Below are positions 36,880-45,676 of a stretch of DNA of 64,000 bases, in pieces. Position 1 is the stretch's first letter; every line of letters begins with the position of its first letter. The DNA is from an uncultured Alphaproteobacteria bacterium (GTDB lineage: Bacteria; Pseudomonadota; Alphaproteobacteria; VGEJ01): NCBI GenBank assembly GCA_913041535.1, contig CAJWJK010000007.1, positions 1 to 64,000 of the forward strand, in the 5' to 3' direction. The position numbers and the translations under genes were made by a program. The notes under the pieces were generated by a model that did not search any database, was not told the origin of the DNA, and saw only the letters and a list, made by a program, of their open reading frames with translations.

Positions 36880-38061
36880 TTACACGTTGAGGAACCGCTG
36901 CCACTCCTCTTCCATCTCTGCCGCATGGATTGCCGCTGGCTTACCAAAGAAAGGCTTCTCAAACTTCTTGTTGACCTTTTTCTCAGTCCACGCAAGGTTT
37001 GCAATCTGATCTTCAGACCAACCGTTAGCAGTCGCATACTCGATGCCAAGATCCATATTCGGGCCAGCATAACCGCGCTGTTCAGCCTGATAAGCACGGT
37101 ACTCGCCACTCATATAGTAGTTCAACATCTTGTGAATGTTATCGACATTGCCGCGATCCTTGGCCTTGACATGCATATAAGCGCCATGGCCCCACTTGTA
37201 GTATCCCTCAACTGTAAAGGCATACTTCACGATGTCCGCACCAAGCTCAAGGTTGGCATTCTTGGTTGCCGGCTCCCAGCAGTTGATAATATCAACTTCT
37301 CGGTTCGCCAACAGCTGTACCTGCTCTTCAAACGCTGTATGAAGAGTCCGGAACTGGCCAGCCTTCTTCCACTCAATCGCAATATCAACAACTTGTCGCA
37401 TCTCAGCGCCGGTACAATCAGTCGCATCCTCAATCTCCACACGACCGTGATGCTTGCAGTAGTGAGCCATCTCACTACCCGATAGCAACCAACTCTGATC
37501 TGTCGCACAGCGACCACGAGTCACCTCACTCTCATACAGCATCTCGAACGAAATTTCGTCCATACCGTCTGCGCTCGCACCAAGCTTGTCAGGGAAATAA
37601 CCAAAGCTATCTCCATTACCGATTACAGGCACACCGTATTGTACGCCAGCCGCATCTTTCAAAAGATCGGTGCGTTTCCAATCGTCGGAAGTTCTATCCC
37701 ACAGAGTAAGCTCTGGGTGATCTTCCTGAAGTACGGCGTAATGCCCCTTGGGCCCAAGAATATCTTCCGTTCCACCATCAAAGATGAAAATGTCATGGGT
37801 CTCACCAAGATCATTGGAGATAACATCACGCATGTAGGTTCCAATGTCAGCATTGGTACCAGTCCATTGCATCTCAAGACCAATGGACGCCGTCATGATG
37901 CTCCAATCTTTAAGCTGCGATGTTGTAACGCCATATCCGGTTACAACATTGCTTGCAGCCAAGGCTTGTTTTGCAGGATCAAAACTTGATGCTGCTGCCA
38001 CGACAACGCCAGCTGCCGCACCTTTTACAACATCTCTTCTCGTTGGTTCAAATTTGCTCAT
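36880..38061 (-). CDS. Tat-exported ABC substrate-binding protein, PotD-like family
   Basis: 393 residues. The N terminus has a twin-arginine signal, 'TRRDVVKGAAAGVVVAAASS', with a probable cut near 'KQALA'. The mature part is a periplasmic binding protein of the spermidine/putrescine type, with 'DIFIFDGGTEDILGPKG', 'GYKWGHG'-like text and 'AFEEQVQLLANREVDIINCW'. It should capture the substrate for the two permeases. Many acidic residues and several Trp/Tyr suggest a cationic or quaternary-amine ligand, but that is inference. Confidence 0.88.
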   Translation of the reverse strand: MSKFEPTRRDVVKGAAAGVVVAAASSFDPAKQALAASNVVTGYGVTTSQLKDWSIMTASIGLEMQWTGTNADIGTYMRDVISNDLGETHDIFIFDGGTEDILGPKGHYAVLQEDHPELTLWDRTSDDWKRTDLLKDAAGVQYGVPVIGNGDSFGYFPDKLGASADGMDEISFEMLYESEVTRGRCATDQSWLLSGSEMAHYCKHHGRVEIEDATDCTGAEMRQVVDIAIEWKKAGQFRTLHTAFEEQVQLLANREVDIINCWEPATKNANLELGADIVKYAFTVEGYYKWGHGAYMHVKAKDRGNVDNIHKMLNYYMSGEYRAYQAEQRGYAGPNMDLGIEYATANGWSEDQIANLAWTEKKVNKKFEKPFFGKPAAIHAAEMEEEWQRFLNV

Positions 38062-38087
38062 CCTATACTTCCTCCGTGAAGTACCAC

Positions 38088-39215
38088 TTAATTAACGCTT
38101 TCCGATGACTTATCAGAAGGCACAATAACACAGTCGTTCTCATGCCACCACACATGGCTCACCGTATCAAGAGAAAAATCTCCATCCCAGATACGAGCAT
38201 TAACCATTCCTACATCCGTTTCTAAAGTTTGGTCAAGGTATTTTCCTTTATAAATGGTCGCACCGGGCTTGCACGAAATACGATTCGGCTCATCCCCTGA
38301 CCCTTCTGCAAATTTTACTCTTTCTGCACGCACACATACACAGATGGGCTGATCAGGAACGGGCGTAGTCTTCCCTGACCAACGTCCTTTTACCGTGTGC
38401 TCACCCATACGGACTGTTGTTATCTCACCATTAGACTCCAAAACAACCCCATTCAACAGGTTCTCTACCCCCATGAAGTCAGCAACGAATCTACTTGCAG
38501 GACGGTCAAACAAATCACGTGGCGGGCCCTCTTGCACTATCTGACCCTGTCGCATAAGGATCACCCTATCCGACATTGTCAACGCCTCCTCCTGACTATG
38601 TGTAATATACACAAACGTCATCCCGAGCTTGCTATGGAGCTCAAGCAACTCGACTTGCATATCAAGACGAAGCTTTTCGTCTAGTGCGCCCAGAGGCTCA
38701 TCCAGCAGCAATATCGCGGGACGCGTAACTAGTGCTCGCGCCAAAGCAACCCGTTGACGTTCACCGCCACTAAGCTGATGCACGCGTCGATCATACTTAT
38801 CCCCAAGGCGAACCAATTCGAGAGCATCTCGAGATCTCTCTTCACGTTCGCCAAGTGGCACACCTCTCACCTTTAGGCCATAGGCCACATTCTCCCCAAC
38901 GGCCATGTGCGGGAACAACGCATAATGTTGGAATACTGTCGTGCAATTTCGATCAGATGCTGGTGTGTTAGACACATCTTCACCGGCAATCCTCAGAGCA
39001 CCAAGTGTACTGGGCGTCTCTAGCCCCGAAATTACTCTCAACAGCGTTGTCTTACCCGAACCGCTCTCTCCAAGAATAGTAAGGAACTCCCCCTGCTGTG
39101 CCTGGATGGATATGTTGTCCACAGCAACGACCTCACCAAAACGATGGGTGACATCGCGTATCTCTAGAATGGGTCCACTGGATCCGAAACTATCAGCGTT
39201 ATTCTGCTCCGTCAT
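38088..39215 (-). CDS. ABC transporter ATP-binding protein, PotA-like
   Basis: 375 residues. Walker A 'GESGSGKTT', signature 'LSGGERQRVALARAL', Walker B 'ILLLDEPLGALD' and the H-loop 'VYITHSQEEA' are followed by a C-terminal TOBE region (about 290-365). This layout is that of PotA/FbpC-type ATPases. It is the first gene of the four-gene importer operon, 26 bases before the binding-protein gene. Confidence 0.93.
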   Translation of the reverse strand: MTEQNNADSFGSSGPILEIRDVTHRFGEVVAVDNISIQAQQGEFLTILGESGSGKTTLLRVISGLETPSTLGALRIAGEDVSNTPASDRNCTTVFQHYALFPHMAVGENVAYGLKVRGVPLGEREERSRDALELVRLGDKYDRRVHQLSGGERQRVALARALVTRPAILLLDEPLGALDEKLRLDMQVELLELHSKLGMTFVYITHSQEEALTMSDRVILMRQGQIVQEGPPRDLFDRPASRFVADFMGVENLLNGVVLESNGEITTVRMGEHTVKGRWSGKTTPVPDQPICVCVRAERVKFAEGSGDEPNRISCKPGATIYKGKYLDQTLETDVGMVNARIWDGDFSLDTVSHVWWHENDCVIVPSDKSSESVN

Positions 39216-39245
39216 GGTCCCCTCGCCCTGTTAGATGGTATCATA

Positions 39246-40892
39246 TTATTCTTCCGAAAATGCTCGCGAAACTTTCTTAGGTTCTAGCCGCTTCGCCACC
39301 ATTGCTTCTGTCGTTATAACTAGCCCAGCAGTAGAAGCCGCATTAGCTAATCCTACCTTAACCACACGCGTCGGATCAATTACCCCACTTTTCATCATAT
39401 TAGCAAACTTGCCATTTACGGCATCATAACCCCAACTGCGATCCTTATGCTCCATTAGCTTAGCGACAGCTAGGGTGCCATCTTCACCACCACTCTCGAC
39501 TATACGTTTGAATGGTTCACTTAAAGAGCGCAGAACAGCGTTAATTCCTGCCCTTTCATCTATTGATTCTGTCTCAAGTAGCGATACATCGATAACCGCG
39601 CGAGCCAAGGAAACACCGCCACCTGGCAATATTCCTTCAGCAACAGCGGCTTTGGTAGAGTTCACCGCATCCTCCACCATCTGCTTCCGCTGATTAATCT
39701 CAACTTCCGTGTCCCCACCAACCCGAACTACGGCAATGCCGCTGACAAGTCTTGCCAACCGTTGTTGCAATTGCTCACGATCGTATGCAAGATAACGCTC
39801 TCTTTCTACCGCTTTTCGAAGCTCTGCACAGCGTGCAGTAATAGCCTTTTTCTTCCCTGCACCATCGACAATTGTTGTAAAACCCGCCGACAAAACAGCA
39901 CGTTTCGCCCTGCCAAGCATCTCTGGCCGTAAGCGACTGATGGTGTTACCAAGATCTCCAGTGACCAATTCAGCTCCTGTCATTATGGCAATATCTTCTA
40001 ACATTGCCTTTCGACGTGCCCCAACTCCAGGCGCTTTGGCCGCTGCAACCTTAAGACCGCCATCACGATGGTTTACCACAAGACTGGTTAAGGCTTCACC
40101 TACAACATCTTCCGCTATTACTAAAAGCCATTTCCCCGACTTTGCAAAAGCACGAAGCGCAGGCTCGATGGCATCGAAACTTTCAATTTTACCATCGTGA
40201 AGCAATATATAAGGATCATCCATCTCTACCACCATCCGCCGAGAGTCCGTGTGAAAATGGGATGATAGATACCCTCCATCAACATGCATGCCGTCACGTA
40301 ATTCCAACTCAATCTCTCTAGTCGACCCTTCCTCGACCACTACAAAGCCCTCTGAACCTATAGATTCAACGGCCCGTGAAATAATTCGGCCGACCTCACG
40401 GTCACCGTTTGCCGAAATTGTAGCAATGTTTTCTACGTCAGATGACGACCGCACTGAACGAGACTGGTGATCCAATGCTGCGAGTGCCGTTTTTACTGCT
40501 TTATCAATTCCACGTTTCACCCCTAGTGGTGTTAAACCCGCAGCAACGGCAGTAAGCCCTCTACGAACCATTGTACCTGTTAGCACCACCGCAGTGGTTG
40601 TGCCATCGCCAACACTAATATCAGTCTGGTGTGCCACCTCGCGCAACATTCTTGCGCCCATATCCGCACCACGATCATCCAACTCAATAGAGCGTATGAT
40701 AGCGTAGCCATCACGAGACAATTCGGGCTTCGCATTCTGTTTTTCAATTAGTACTGTGCGACCGCGAGGGCCAAGCGTAACTCCGACAGTAGCTAAAGTG
40801 AGATCAACGCCTGCAAGAACTCTCGAACGGGCGTCAGTGCCGAAAGAAATATCTTTCGGGCCAGGATCAGTTAAAAGGGGCGTCGCAGCCAC
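39246..40892 (-). CDS. groEL: Divergent chaperonin GroEL (orphan, no GroES)
   Basis: 548 residues from a GTG at 40892, which has GAGAGG six bases upstream; the frame extends to a TTG at 40910 without a ribosome binding site. The ATPase elements are kept: 'TLGPRGRTV', 'GDGTTTAVVL' and the 'VEDAV' aspartate. The apical 'GGYLSSHFHTDSRRM' differs from the usual GYLSPYF. The C terminus ends 'RLEPKKVSRAFSEE' and lacks the GGM repeat tail. No groES precedes it. This suggests a second, specialised chaperonin; the housekeeping groESL would be elsewhere. Confidence 0.88.
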   Translation of the reverse strand: MAATPLLTDPGPKDISFGTDARSRVLAGVDLTLATVGVTLGPRGRTVLIEKQNAKPELSRDGYAIIRSIELDDRGADMGARMLREVAHQTDISVGDGTTTAVVLTGTMVRRGLTAVAAGLTPLGVKRGIDKAVKTALAALDHQSRSVRSSSDVENIATISANGDREVGRIISRAVESIGSEGFVVVEEGSTREIELELRDGMHVDGGYLSSHFHTDSRRMVVEMDDPYILLHDGKIESFDAIEPALRAFAKSGKWLLVIAEDVVGEALTSLVVNHRDGGLKVAAAKAPGVGARRKAMLEDIAIMTGAELVTGDLGNTISRLRPEMLGRAKRAVLSAGFTTIVDGAGKKKAITARCAELRKAVERERYLAYDREQLQQRLARLVSGIAVVRVGGDTEVEINQRKQMVEDAVNSTKAAVAEGILPGGGVSLARAVIDVSLLETESIDERAGINAVLRSLSEPFKRIVESGGEDGTLAVAKLMEHKDRSWGYDAVNGKFANMMKSGVIDPTRVVKVGLANAASTAGLVITTEAMVAKRLEPKKVSRAFSEE

Positions 40893-40942
40893 GGTAGACC
40901 TCTCAGTCAATTAGGCAAATACAATAACCAACGTGTTTGCAA

Positions 40943-40971
40943 GGCATAAGAAGTACCAAAGCGCTTGTCAA
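40943..40971 (-). promoter_or_regulatory. Candidate promoter of the groEL-like gene
   Basis: On the minus strand a perfect TTGACA (40971-40966) is followed after 17 bases by TATGCC (40948-40943). The -10 match is only partial. No CIRCE inverted repeat and no heat-shock sigma-32 pattern is seen, so this chaperonin may not be under the usual heat-shock control. Confidence 0.4.
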
Positions 40972-40989
40972 CACTTCCAAGATTAACAC

Positions 40990-41919
40990 CTAGCGCTTTG
41001 CAGCACGCAAAGCGCTCAGATTGGTAAGGGTAAGGCCAAGAAAAATGAGTACAAATGCTGTCCAAACCCAAATACTTAAGGATTCATCAAAAAGAACCAA
41101 GGCCCACACGAATCCCGAACCAACAATTACGTAATTCATTTGTGAGACGTACACAGGACCGGCCATACGTGCAACTTCAAGGCCCGCAATAAATGCCACC
41201 AGCTGACCAGCAGAAGCCCACACCATGGCCCAAATCCCTGGTCCACTAGCGTTCCAGAAGACATAAGCTTCCCCGCTTACTAACATGCAAACAAAAGTAA
41301 TCAGGGCCGCAGAAAGCAACAGACCGCAAACAAGTGATACCGTAGTTGTTTCCGGTGGTCGTAGATACGAAATGACCAAGAGATTGATCGCTACTGACAG
41401 AGGCACCAATAAAGCAACGACCAACCATACAGCAGAACCAGAAACCGCGAGACTTTGCTCCGGTAGCACAATCAAAAGAATGCTAGCAAATCCAAACAGC
41501 ACACCACCCACAGCTAGCCAGCGAAAGCGTTCACGCCCAAGTATAAAGGCGAAGAGATACGTAAGGGAGGGCGTAAGACCAATGATCAAGGTAACCACAC
41601 CAGCAGGCAACTTGTCCGCAATAAAAGTTAGTACAAGGACCGGAACAACAACCCCAAGTAAGCTCATTAGGCCGTATTGGCGGAGATGGATGATAGAGAC
41701 TTTTGGCACATCACCGCGAGCCACAGCAAAAGCAAGCAATACAAGTCCCGCAATCATCGCCTGCCAGAACGTGTAGGCCACAAAAGGGAAACCCGATTCA
41801 ATTGCAATCTTATTTGCCGCAAACAGACTGCCATATGCCACACCTCCACAAACTACAAGTGCAGCAGGAACAATCAAGAATTTTGACTGAGCAACCAATG
41901 AATTAAACATAAGCCGCAC
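40990..41919 (-). CDS. DMT-superfamily (EamA) permease
   Basis: 309 residues with ten hydrophobic segments arranged as two EamA repeats; 'AIESGFPFVAYTFWQAMIAG' and 'LIIGLTPSLTYLFAFILGRE' mark the first, and 'FVWALVLFDESLSIWVWTAF' the second. DMT permeases export or exchange amino acids and metabolites; the substrate cannot be read. A GTG at 41919 has GGGAAG at workable distance; the ATG at 41910 is an alternative start. It lies upstream of the groEL-like gene on the same strand, 97 bases from its start. Confidence 0.88.
   Translation of the reverse strand: MRLMFNSLVAQSKFLIVPAALVVCGGVAYGSLFAANKIAIESGFPFVAYTFWQAMIAGLVLLAFAVARGDVPKVSIIHLRQYGLMSLLGVVVPVLVLTFIADKLPAGVVTLIIGLTPSLTYLFAFILGRERFRWLAVGGVLFGFASILLIVLPEQSLAVSGSAVWLVVALLVPLSVAINLLVISYLRPPETTTVSLVCGLLLSAALITFVCMLVSGEAYVFWNASGPGIWAMVWASAGQLVAFIAGLEVARMAGPVYVSQMNYVIVGSGFVWALVLFDESLSIWVWTAFVLIFLGLTLTNLSALRAAKR
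40992..41016 (-). terminator. Hairpin over the 3' end of the DMT transporter gene
   Basis: AGCGCTTTGC (40992-41001) and GCAAAGCGCT (41007-41016) form a perfect 10-bp stem with a 5-base loop. On the minus strand the stem covers the last codons of the transporter gene and runs into its TAG stop. The following bases are not U-rich, so it is either a weak terminator or a 3'-end protecting structure. Confidence 0.45.
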
Positions 41920-42179
41920 AGTGCCAACTTCCCACAGTACAACTCAGCCATAGATGCCGATCGATACAGAGATCTATAGGATGCAACCGATGCATTATAG
42001 CTTTAACCCCATTTCGCATAATATCTGTACGTTATACCCCGCATTTCGGTACTCAGCTGGTTATTCTGCCAGCACTTTACGAATGCATCTTCCAGTCTTG
42101 CAAATCTTGCCAAGATAAGACATGTATCTTAATTGTGATTGTATCCATTGGCATACTTAAAGTTTTATATGATCATTAG

Positions 42180-42329
42180 ATGTCATTTCTGATTGAGTTT
42201 TGGAAATTCATTCGCGTTCGGAAGAAGTTCTGGCTTCTGCCGATTCTCATCGTGATGGCGCTGTTCGGTGGTTTAATCGTTTTGACTCAAGGAACCGCCG
42301 TGTCACCCTTTATCTATACAATTTTCTAG
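42180..42329 (+). CDS. DUF5989-type small membrane protein
   Basis: A 49-residue protein starting 'MSFLIEFWKFIRVRKKFWLL', continuing with one membrane helix ('PILIVMALFGGLIVLTQ') and ending 'VSPFIYTIF'. This matches the DUF5989 family, short proteins commonly encoded beside carbamoyltransferases in polysaccharide and toxin clusters. The gene ends five bases before the carbamoyltransferase ATG, so the two are surely co-expressed. The basic 'RVRKK' before the helix predicts a cytoplasmic N terminus. No function is established; a membrane anchor or partner for the carbamoyltransferase is an inference. Confidence 0.82.
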   Translation: MSFLIEFWKFIRVRKKFWLLPILIVMALFGGLIVLTQGTAVSPFIYTIF

Positions 42330-42334
42330 GTTAC

Positions 42335-44170
42335 ATGCGCATTCTAGGCCTATCCGCGTTCTACCATGACAGTGCAGCAGCACTGTTGGTGGACGGGGAC
42401 ATCATAGCTGCAGCGCAGGAAGAACGTTTTAGCAGACATAAACATGACTCACAGTTTCCGAGAAATGCAACGCAATACTGCCTTGATGAAGCAGGCATCA
42501 CAATGGACCAAATCGATCATTTTGCCTTTTATGACAAGCCATTCTTAAAGTTTGAGAGGCTGTTGGAAACTTATACTGCAGTCGCCCCGCGAGGATTCCA
42601 GTCTTTTCGTCAAGCAATGCCTCTGTGGCTGCGAGAGAAACTATTTCAGAAAAGTCTTCTGACATCAGAACTTAAGGCGTTTGCCCCAAATGTCGATTTT
42701 GCCTCAAAACTATTGTTTGCCGAACACCACCAAAGCCATGCAGCAAGTGCATTTTTTGCATCTCCATTTGCAGAAGCGGCCGTTCTTACGCTCGATGGCG
42801 TCGGTGAATGGGCAACGACATCCCTTGCTATTGGTTGCGGCAACAATTTAAAAATGATTCGTGAAATGCATTTTCCACACTCACTCGGTCTACTGTACTC
42901 AGCATTCACCTACTATACGGGATTTAGGGTGAATTCCGGGGAGTATAAAGTTATGGGGCTAGCTCCATATGGAACCCCAATATATCGGGACCGAATCCTA
43001 GATAACCTCATAGATTTAAAAGCGGATGGTACATTTCGACTAGACATGTCCTATTTCGACTATTGTTCTGGCCTTCGCATGACCAGCAAACGCTTTCACG
43101 ATCTATTTGGCGCGCCCCCCCGAAACCCAAACTCTCTTCTAGACCAACGACATATGGACCTTGCAGCTTCCATCCAGGAAGTGACTGAGGAAGTGATGCT
43201 GCGGCTAACTCGCTCTATTGTTAAAGAGACAGGCCATAACAAACTTTGTCTGGCAGGAGGAGTTGCGCTTAACTGCGTTGCCAATGGCAAGATTATGCGC
43301 GACGGACACGTCAAAGAACTATGGATTCAACCTGCTGCAGGAGATGCTGGAGGGGCTCTTGGAGCTGCCCTTTGCGCATACTATGGATTCAAAAGGCAAC
43401 CCCGTACTATCGATAGCAATAGCGACTCAATGCAGGGAAGCTATCTTGGCCCCTCCTTTAAGCAAAAAGATATTGAAAAACGTCTTTCTGATTCAGGCGC
43501 AAGATTTACAGTGGTTAACGATACAAACCTTATCGGTCAAACTGTATCTGCTTTATCGGAAGGTAAAGCAGTAGGCTGGTTTCAAGGGCGTATGGAATTC
43601 GGACCTCGTGCACTCGGCGCACGCTCCATCCTCGGTGATGCACGCTCACCCACTATGCAGAAACTCTTGAATCTAAAGATCAAGTATCGCGAGAGTTTTC
43701 GCCCATTTGCTCCATCTATTTTGCGCGAAGATGTTGGGGATTGGTTCGAATTAGATTCAGATAGCCCCTACATGCTTTTAGTTGCAAAAGTCAACGAAGA
43801 GCACCGCCGCCAGACAACTCCTGAAGAAGATGCCCTGTTTGGTATTGAAAAGATTAGCGTCCGAAGATCTAGCATTCCAGCCATCACCCACGTCGACTAT
43901 TCGGCTCGAGTGCAGACCGTTCATCTCTCAACAAATCCGCTCTACTATAACCTAATTAAAAATTTCAAGAAGCAAACGGGCTGCCCGCTTATTGTCAATA
44001 CAAGCTTTAACGTGCGCAGTGAACCGATCGTCTGCACTCCCGAAGACGCATTTCGCTGTTTCATGGGAACTGAAATCGAATACCTATCCATCGGAAATTG
44101 TGTACTGAACAAAGAGGAACAAGACCCTGCGTTGATATCAGATTACAAAGATAATTTCGAAGCTGATTAA
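42335..44170 (+). CDS. Carbamoyltransferase, NodU/CmcH/TobZ family
   Basis: 611 residues from the ATG at 42335; a longer frame upstream overlaps the small DUF5989 gene and is rejected. Family features are 'MRILGLSAFYHDSAAALLVD' at the start, the metal motif 'EHHQSHAASAFFASPF', 'LTLDGVGEWATTS', 'CLAGGVALNCVANGKI' and the C-terminal 'EFGPRALGARSILGD' with 'FRPFAPSIL'. The enzyme makes carbamoyl-adenylate from carbamoyl phosphate and ATP and transfers the carbamoyl group to a hydroxyl. The acceptor is unknown; no glycosyltransferases or antibiotic genes lie near. Confidence 0.93.
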   Translation: MRILGLSAFYHDSAAALLVDGDIIAAAQEERFSRHKHDSQFPRNATQYCLDEAGITMDQIDHFAFYDKPFLKFERLLETYTAVAPRGFQSFRQAMPLWLREKLFQKSLLTSELKAFAPNVDFASKLLFAEHHQSHAASAFFASPFAEAAVLTLDGVGEWATTSLAIGCGNNLKMIREMHFPHSLGLLYSAFTYYTGFRVNSGEYKVMGLAPYGTPIYRDRILDNLIDLKADGTFRLDMSYFDYCSGLRMTSKRFHDLFGAPPRNPNSLLDQRHMDLAASIQEVTEEVMLRLTRSIVKETGHNKLCLAGGVALNCVANGKIMRDGHVKELWIQPAAGDAGGALGAALCAYYGFKRQPRTIDSNSDSMQGSYLGPSFKQKDIEKRLSDSGARFTVVNDTNLIGQTVSALSEGKAVGWFQGRMEFGPRALGARSILGDARSPTMQKLLNLKIKYRESFRPFAPSILREDVGDWFELDSDSPYMLLVAKVNEEHRRQTTPEEDALFGIEKISVRRSSIPAITHVDYSARVQTVHLSTNPLYYNLIKNFKKQTGCPLIVNTSFNVRSEPIVCTPEDAFRCFMGTEIEYLSIGNCVLNKEEQDPALISDYKDNFEAD

Positions 44171-44378
44171 GTTTTTTGGATTACCCACCTTGAAAAAGGC
44201 AAGTCATATGTTAAGCCGACGCCGAAACAAATTTGATAATATGGAAATCCTCACAACTCACATGTCCCAAAGGTTACTGGGTGAAAAATTAAATCACATT
44301 ATTTGTGCAGTTTAGGCCTAATTTATTTAAGTTATGCTAACATAGTAGTGTTTCCATGGGCATCTAGGAGGCTCGGAA

Positions 44379-44690
44379 TTGTCATTTTCAGATGAAGTAC
44401 CGGAACACGATACTGATACTATACGTTACGAGGAAGCACAGCGTTACGTGCAAAAACTCAAAGGTTTTTACACTCACCTCGCTGTTTTCATAACGGTAAA
44501 CTTGCTTCTACATTTGGCCAACATCGTTACAGCGGGTGGCTATTGGGCTTTTTGGCCGGCGCTCGGATGGGGAATTGGCGTGGCAATTCACGGAAATAGC
44601 GTGTTACGTTGGGTGGATTATTTTGGGCGCGAATGGGAAGAGCGAAAGATCCGCGAGTATCTGGGTGGCGAGAGACGAGAGGAAGACTAA
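44379..44690 (+). CDS. 2TM-domain small membrane protein
   Basis: 103 residues. A TTG at 44379 is the start, supported by a perfect AGGAGG eight bases upstream. The acidic N terminus (about 25 residues) is followed by 'VQKLKGFYTHLAVFITVNLL', a second hydrophobic helix ('YWAFWPALGWGIGVAIHG') and the basic-acidic end 'WEERKIREYLGG'. This is the 2TM domain pattern, often found fused to or near sensor kinases. Here it is free-standing. Function unknown. Confidence 0.85.
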   Translation: MSFSDEVPEHDTDTIRYEEAQRYVQKLKGFYTHLAVFITVNLLLHLANIVTAGGYWAFWPALGWGIGVAIHGNSVLRWVDYFGREWEERKIREYLGGERREED

Positions 44691-44759
44691 ACTAGACACA
44701 AAAAAACTTCCTTATATGCGCTCTATTGAAAATTTTCCTCCATCGATGTCACTGAACCC

Positions 44760-45602
44760 CTACAGCACTTGTGCCCCTTGCGCATAGTCAAAGTAAAGTT
44801 GCCTAGCTCGCCGATATATTGGGCCTGACTGCAGCTCACGCCCCTCTACCCTCGTAACCGGCAGTAGCTTACTAAAGTTGCCACTGTTAAAAACTTCATC
44901 CGCATGCAGAACTTCGTCAAAAGAAAGCGCACGTTCCTGCACCTCAATCCCATCAGACCTCAGAAGAGTAATAAGGCGCTGTCTTGTTATTCCATTCAGA
45001 AAAGTTCCATTTATGGCAGGAGTAACAGCTACCCCACCCTTGGCAATCCAGAGATTAGCATTGGCAAATTCGGCAACATTTCCATTGCAATCAAGTACAA
45101 TAGCGTTATCAAAGCCGCGGTCACGTGCTTCCATAATCGCAAGGTATGAATTAGGGTAGAGGCAAGTTGCTTTAGCGTTAGTCGGTGCCATATCGCGAGC
45201 TGGTCTTCGGCGTGTTGATAAGCAAACGGTAAAACCATTCTGCGGAAGAGGCGCATCATAAACGGCGAGAGCAAATTGCGTGCTCTCGGGATCAGGCAAA
45301 ACGGAGCCCTGAGCCGCATAAAACATAGGGCGTAGATATAATTCAGCCTCTGGCGGAAAGCGAGAAATAGCTTCCCGACAGATATCGAACACCTGTGAGC
45401 TTGAAAGAGGCGGCTTAAGCCTAATAGCCGCCGCAGATGACACGGCCCGAGCACAATGCAGATCAAGATCAGGCGCAAGGCGACTGATCGAACGTCCACC
45501 ATCAAAAACTGCTGACGCTTTCCAAAAAGCATGATCCATTGGACCAGTCAGTTTTACATCTCCAGACTGCCATTCTCCGTCAGCGTATACTATTGAACCC
45601 AT
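44760..45602 (-). CDS. Class IV aminotransferase (IlvE/PabC/DAAT-like)
   Basis: 280 residues of the fold-type IV PLP family. The N-terminal domain has 'GGRSISRLAPDLDLHCARA'. The PLP lysine is in 'PTNAKATCLYPNS', and the conserved Glu/Asn pair in 'NVAEFANANLWI' followed by 'TPAINGTFLNGITRQ'. It most resembles branched-chain aminotransferases, but the short D-amino-acid or aminodeoxychorismate-lyase relatives cannot be excluded. It is transcribed after the fusion-protein gene at 45677 on the same strand, 74 bases away. Confidence 0.87.
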   Translation of the reverse strand: MGSIVYADGEWQSGDVKLTGPMDHAFWKASAVFDGGRSISRLAPDLDLHCARAVSSAAAIRLKPPLSSSQVFDICREAISRFPPEAELYLRPMFYAAQGSVLPDPESTQFALAVYDAPLPQNGFTVCLSTRRRPARDMAPTNAKATCLYPNSYLAIMEARDRGFDNAIVLDCNGNVAEFANANLWIAKGGVAVTPAINGTFLNGITRQRLITLLRSDGIEVQERALSFDEVLHADEVFNSGNFSKLLPVTRVEGRELQSGPIYRRARQLYFDYAQGAQVL

Positions 45603-45676
45603 TTAAATGCCCCTAGCTAACTTCTCTTTGGGCTCATCATTACCCAATAGTCTAGACCGAACGCTAAGGAATGTTT

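Noticed and set aside
36925-37485. Plus-strand frame of 186 codons opposite the binding-protein gene
   Set aside because: The minus-strand gene has a Tat signal and a complete binding-protein pattern; the antisense frame shows neither a ribosome binding site nor family features.
41285-41776. Plus-strand frame of 163 codons opposite the DMT transporter
   Set aside because: Shadow of a membrane-protein gene; hydrophobic codons on one strand leave the complementary frame open.
42200-42334. Forty-five extra N-terminal residues of the carbamoyltransferase
   Set aside because: They overlap the DUF5989 small gene in another frame, and family proteins start at the later ATG (42335).
44208-44318. 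36-codon ORF after the carbamoyltransferase
   Set aside because: No ribosome binding site, no family, ordinary chance length.
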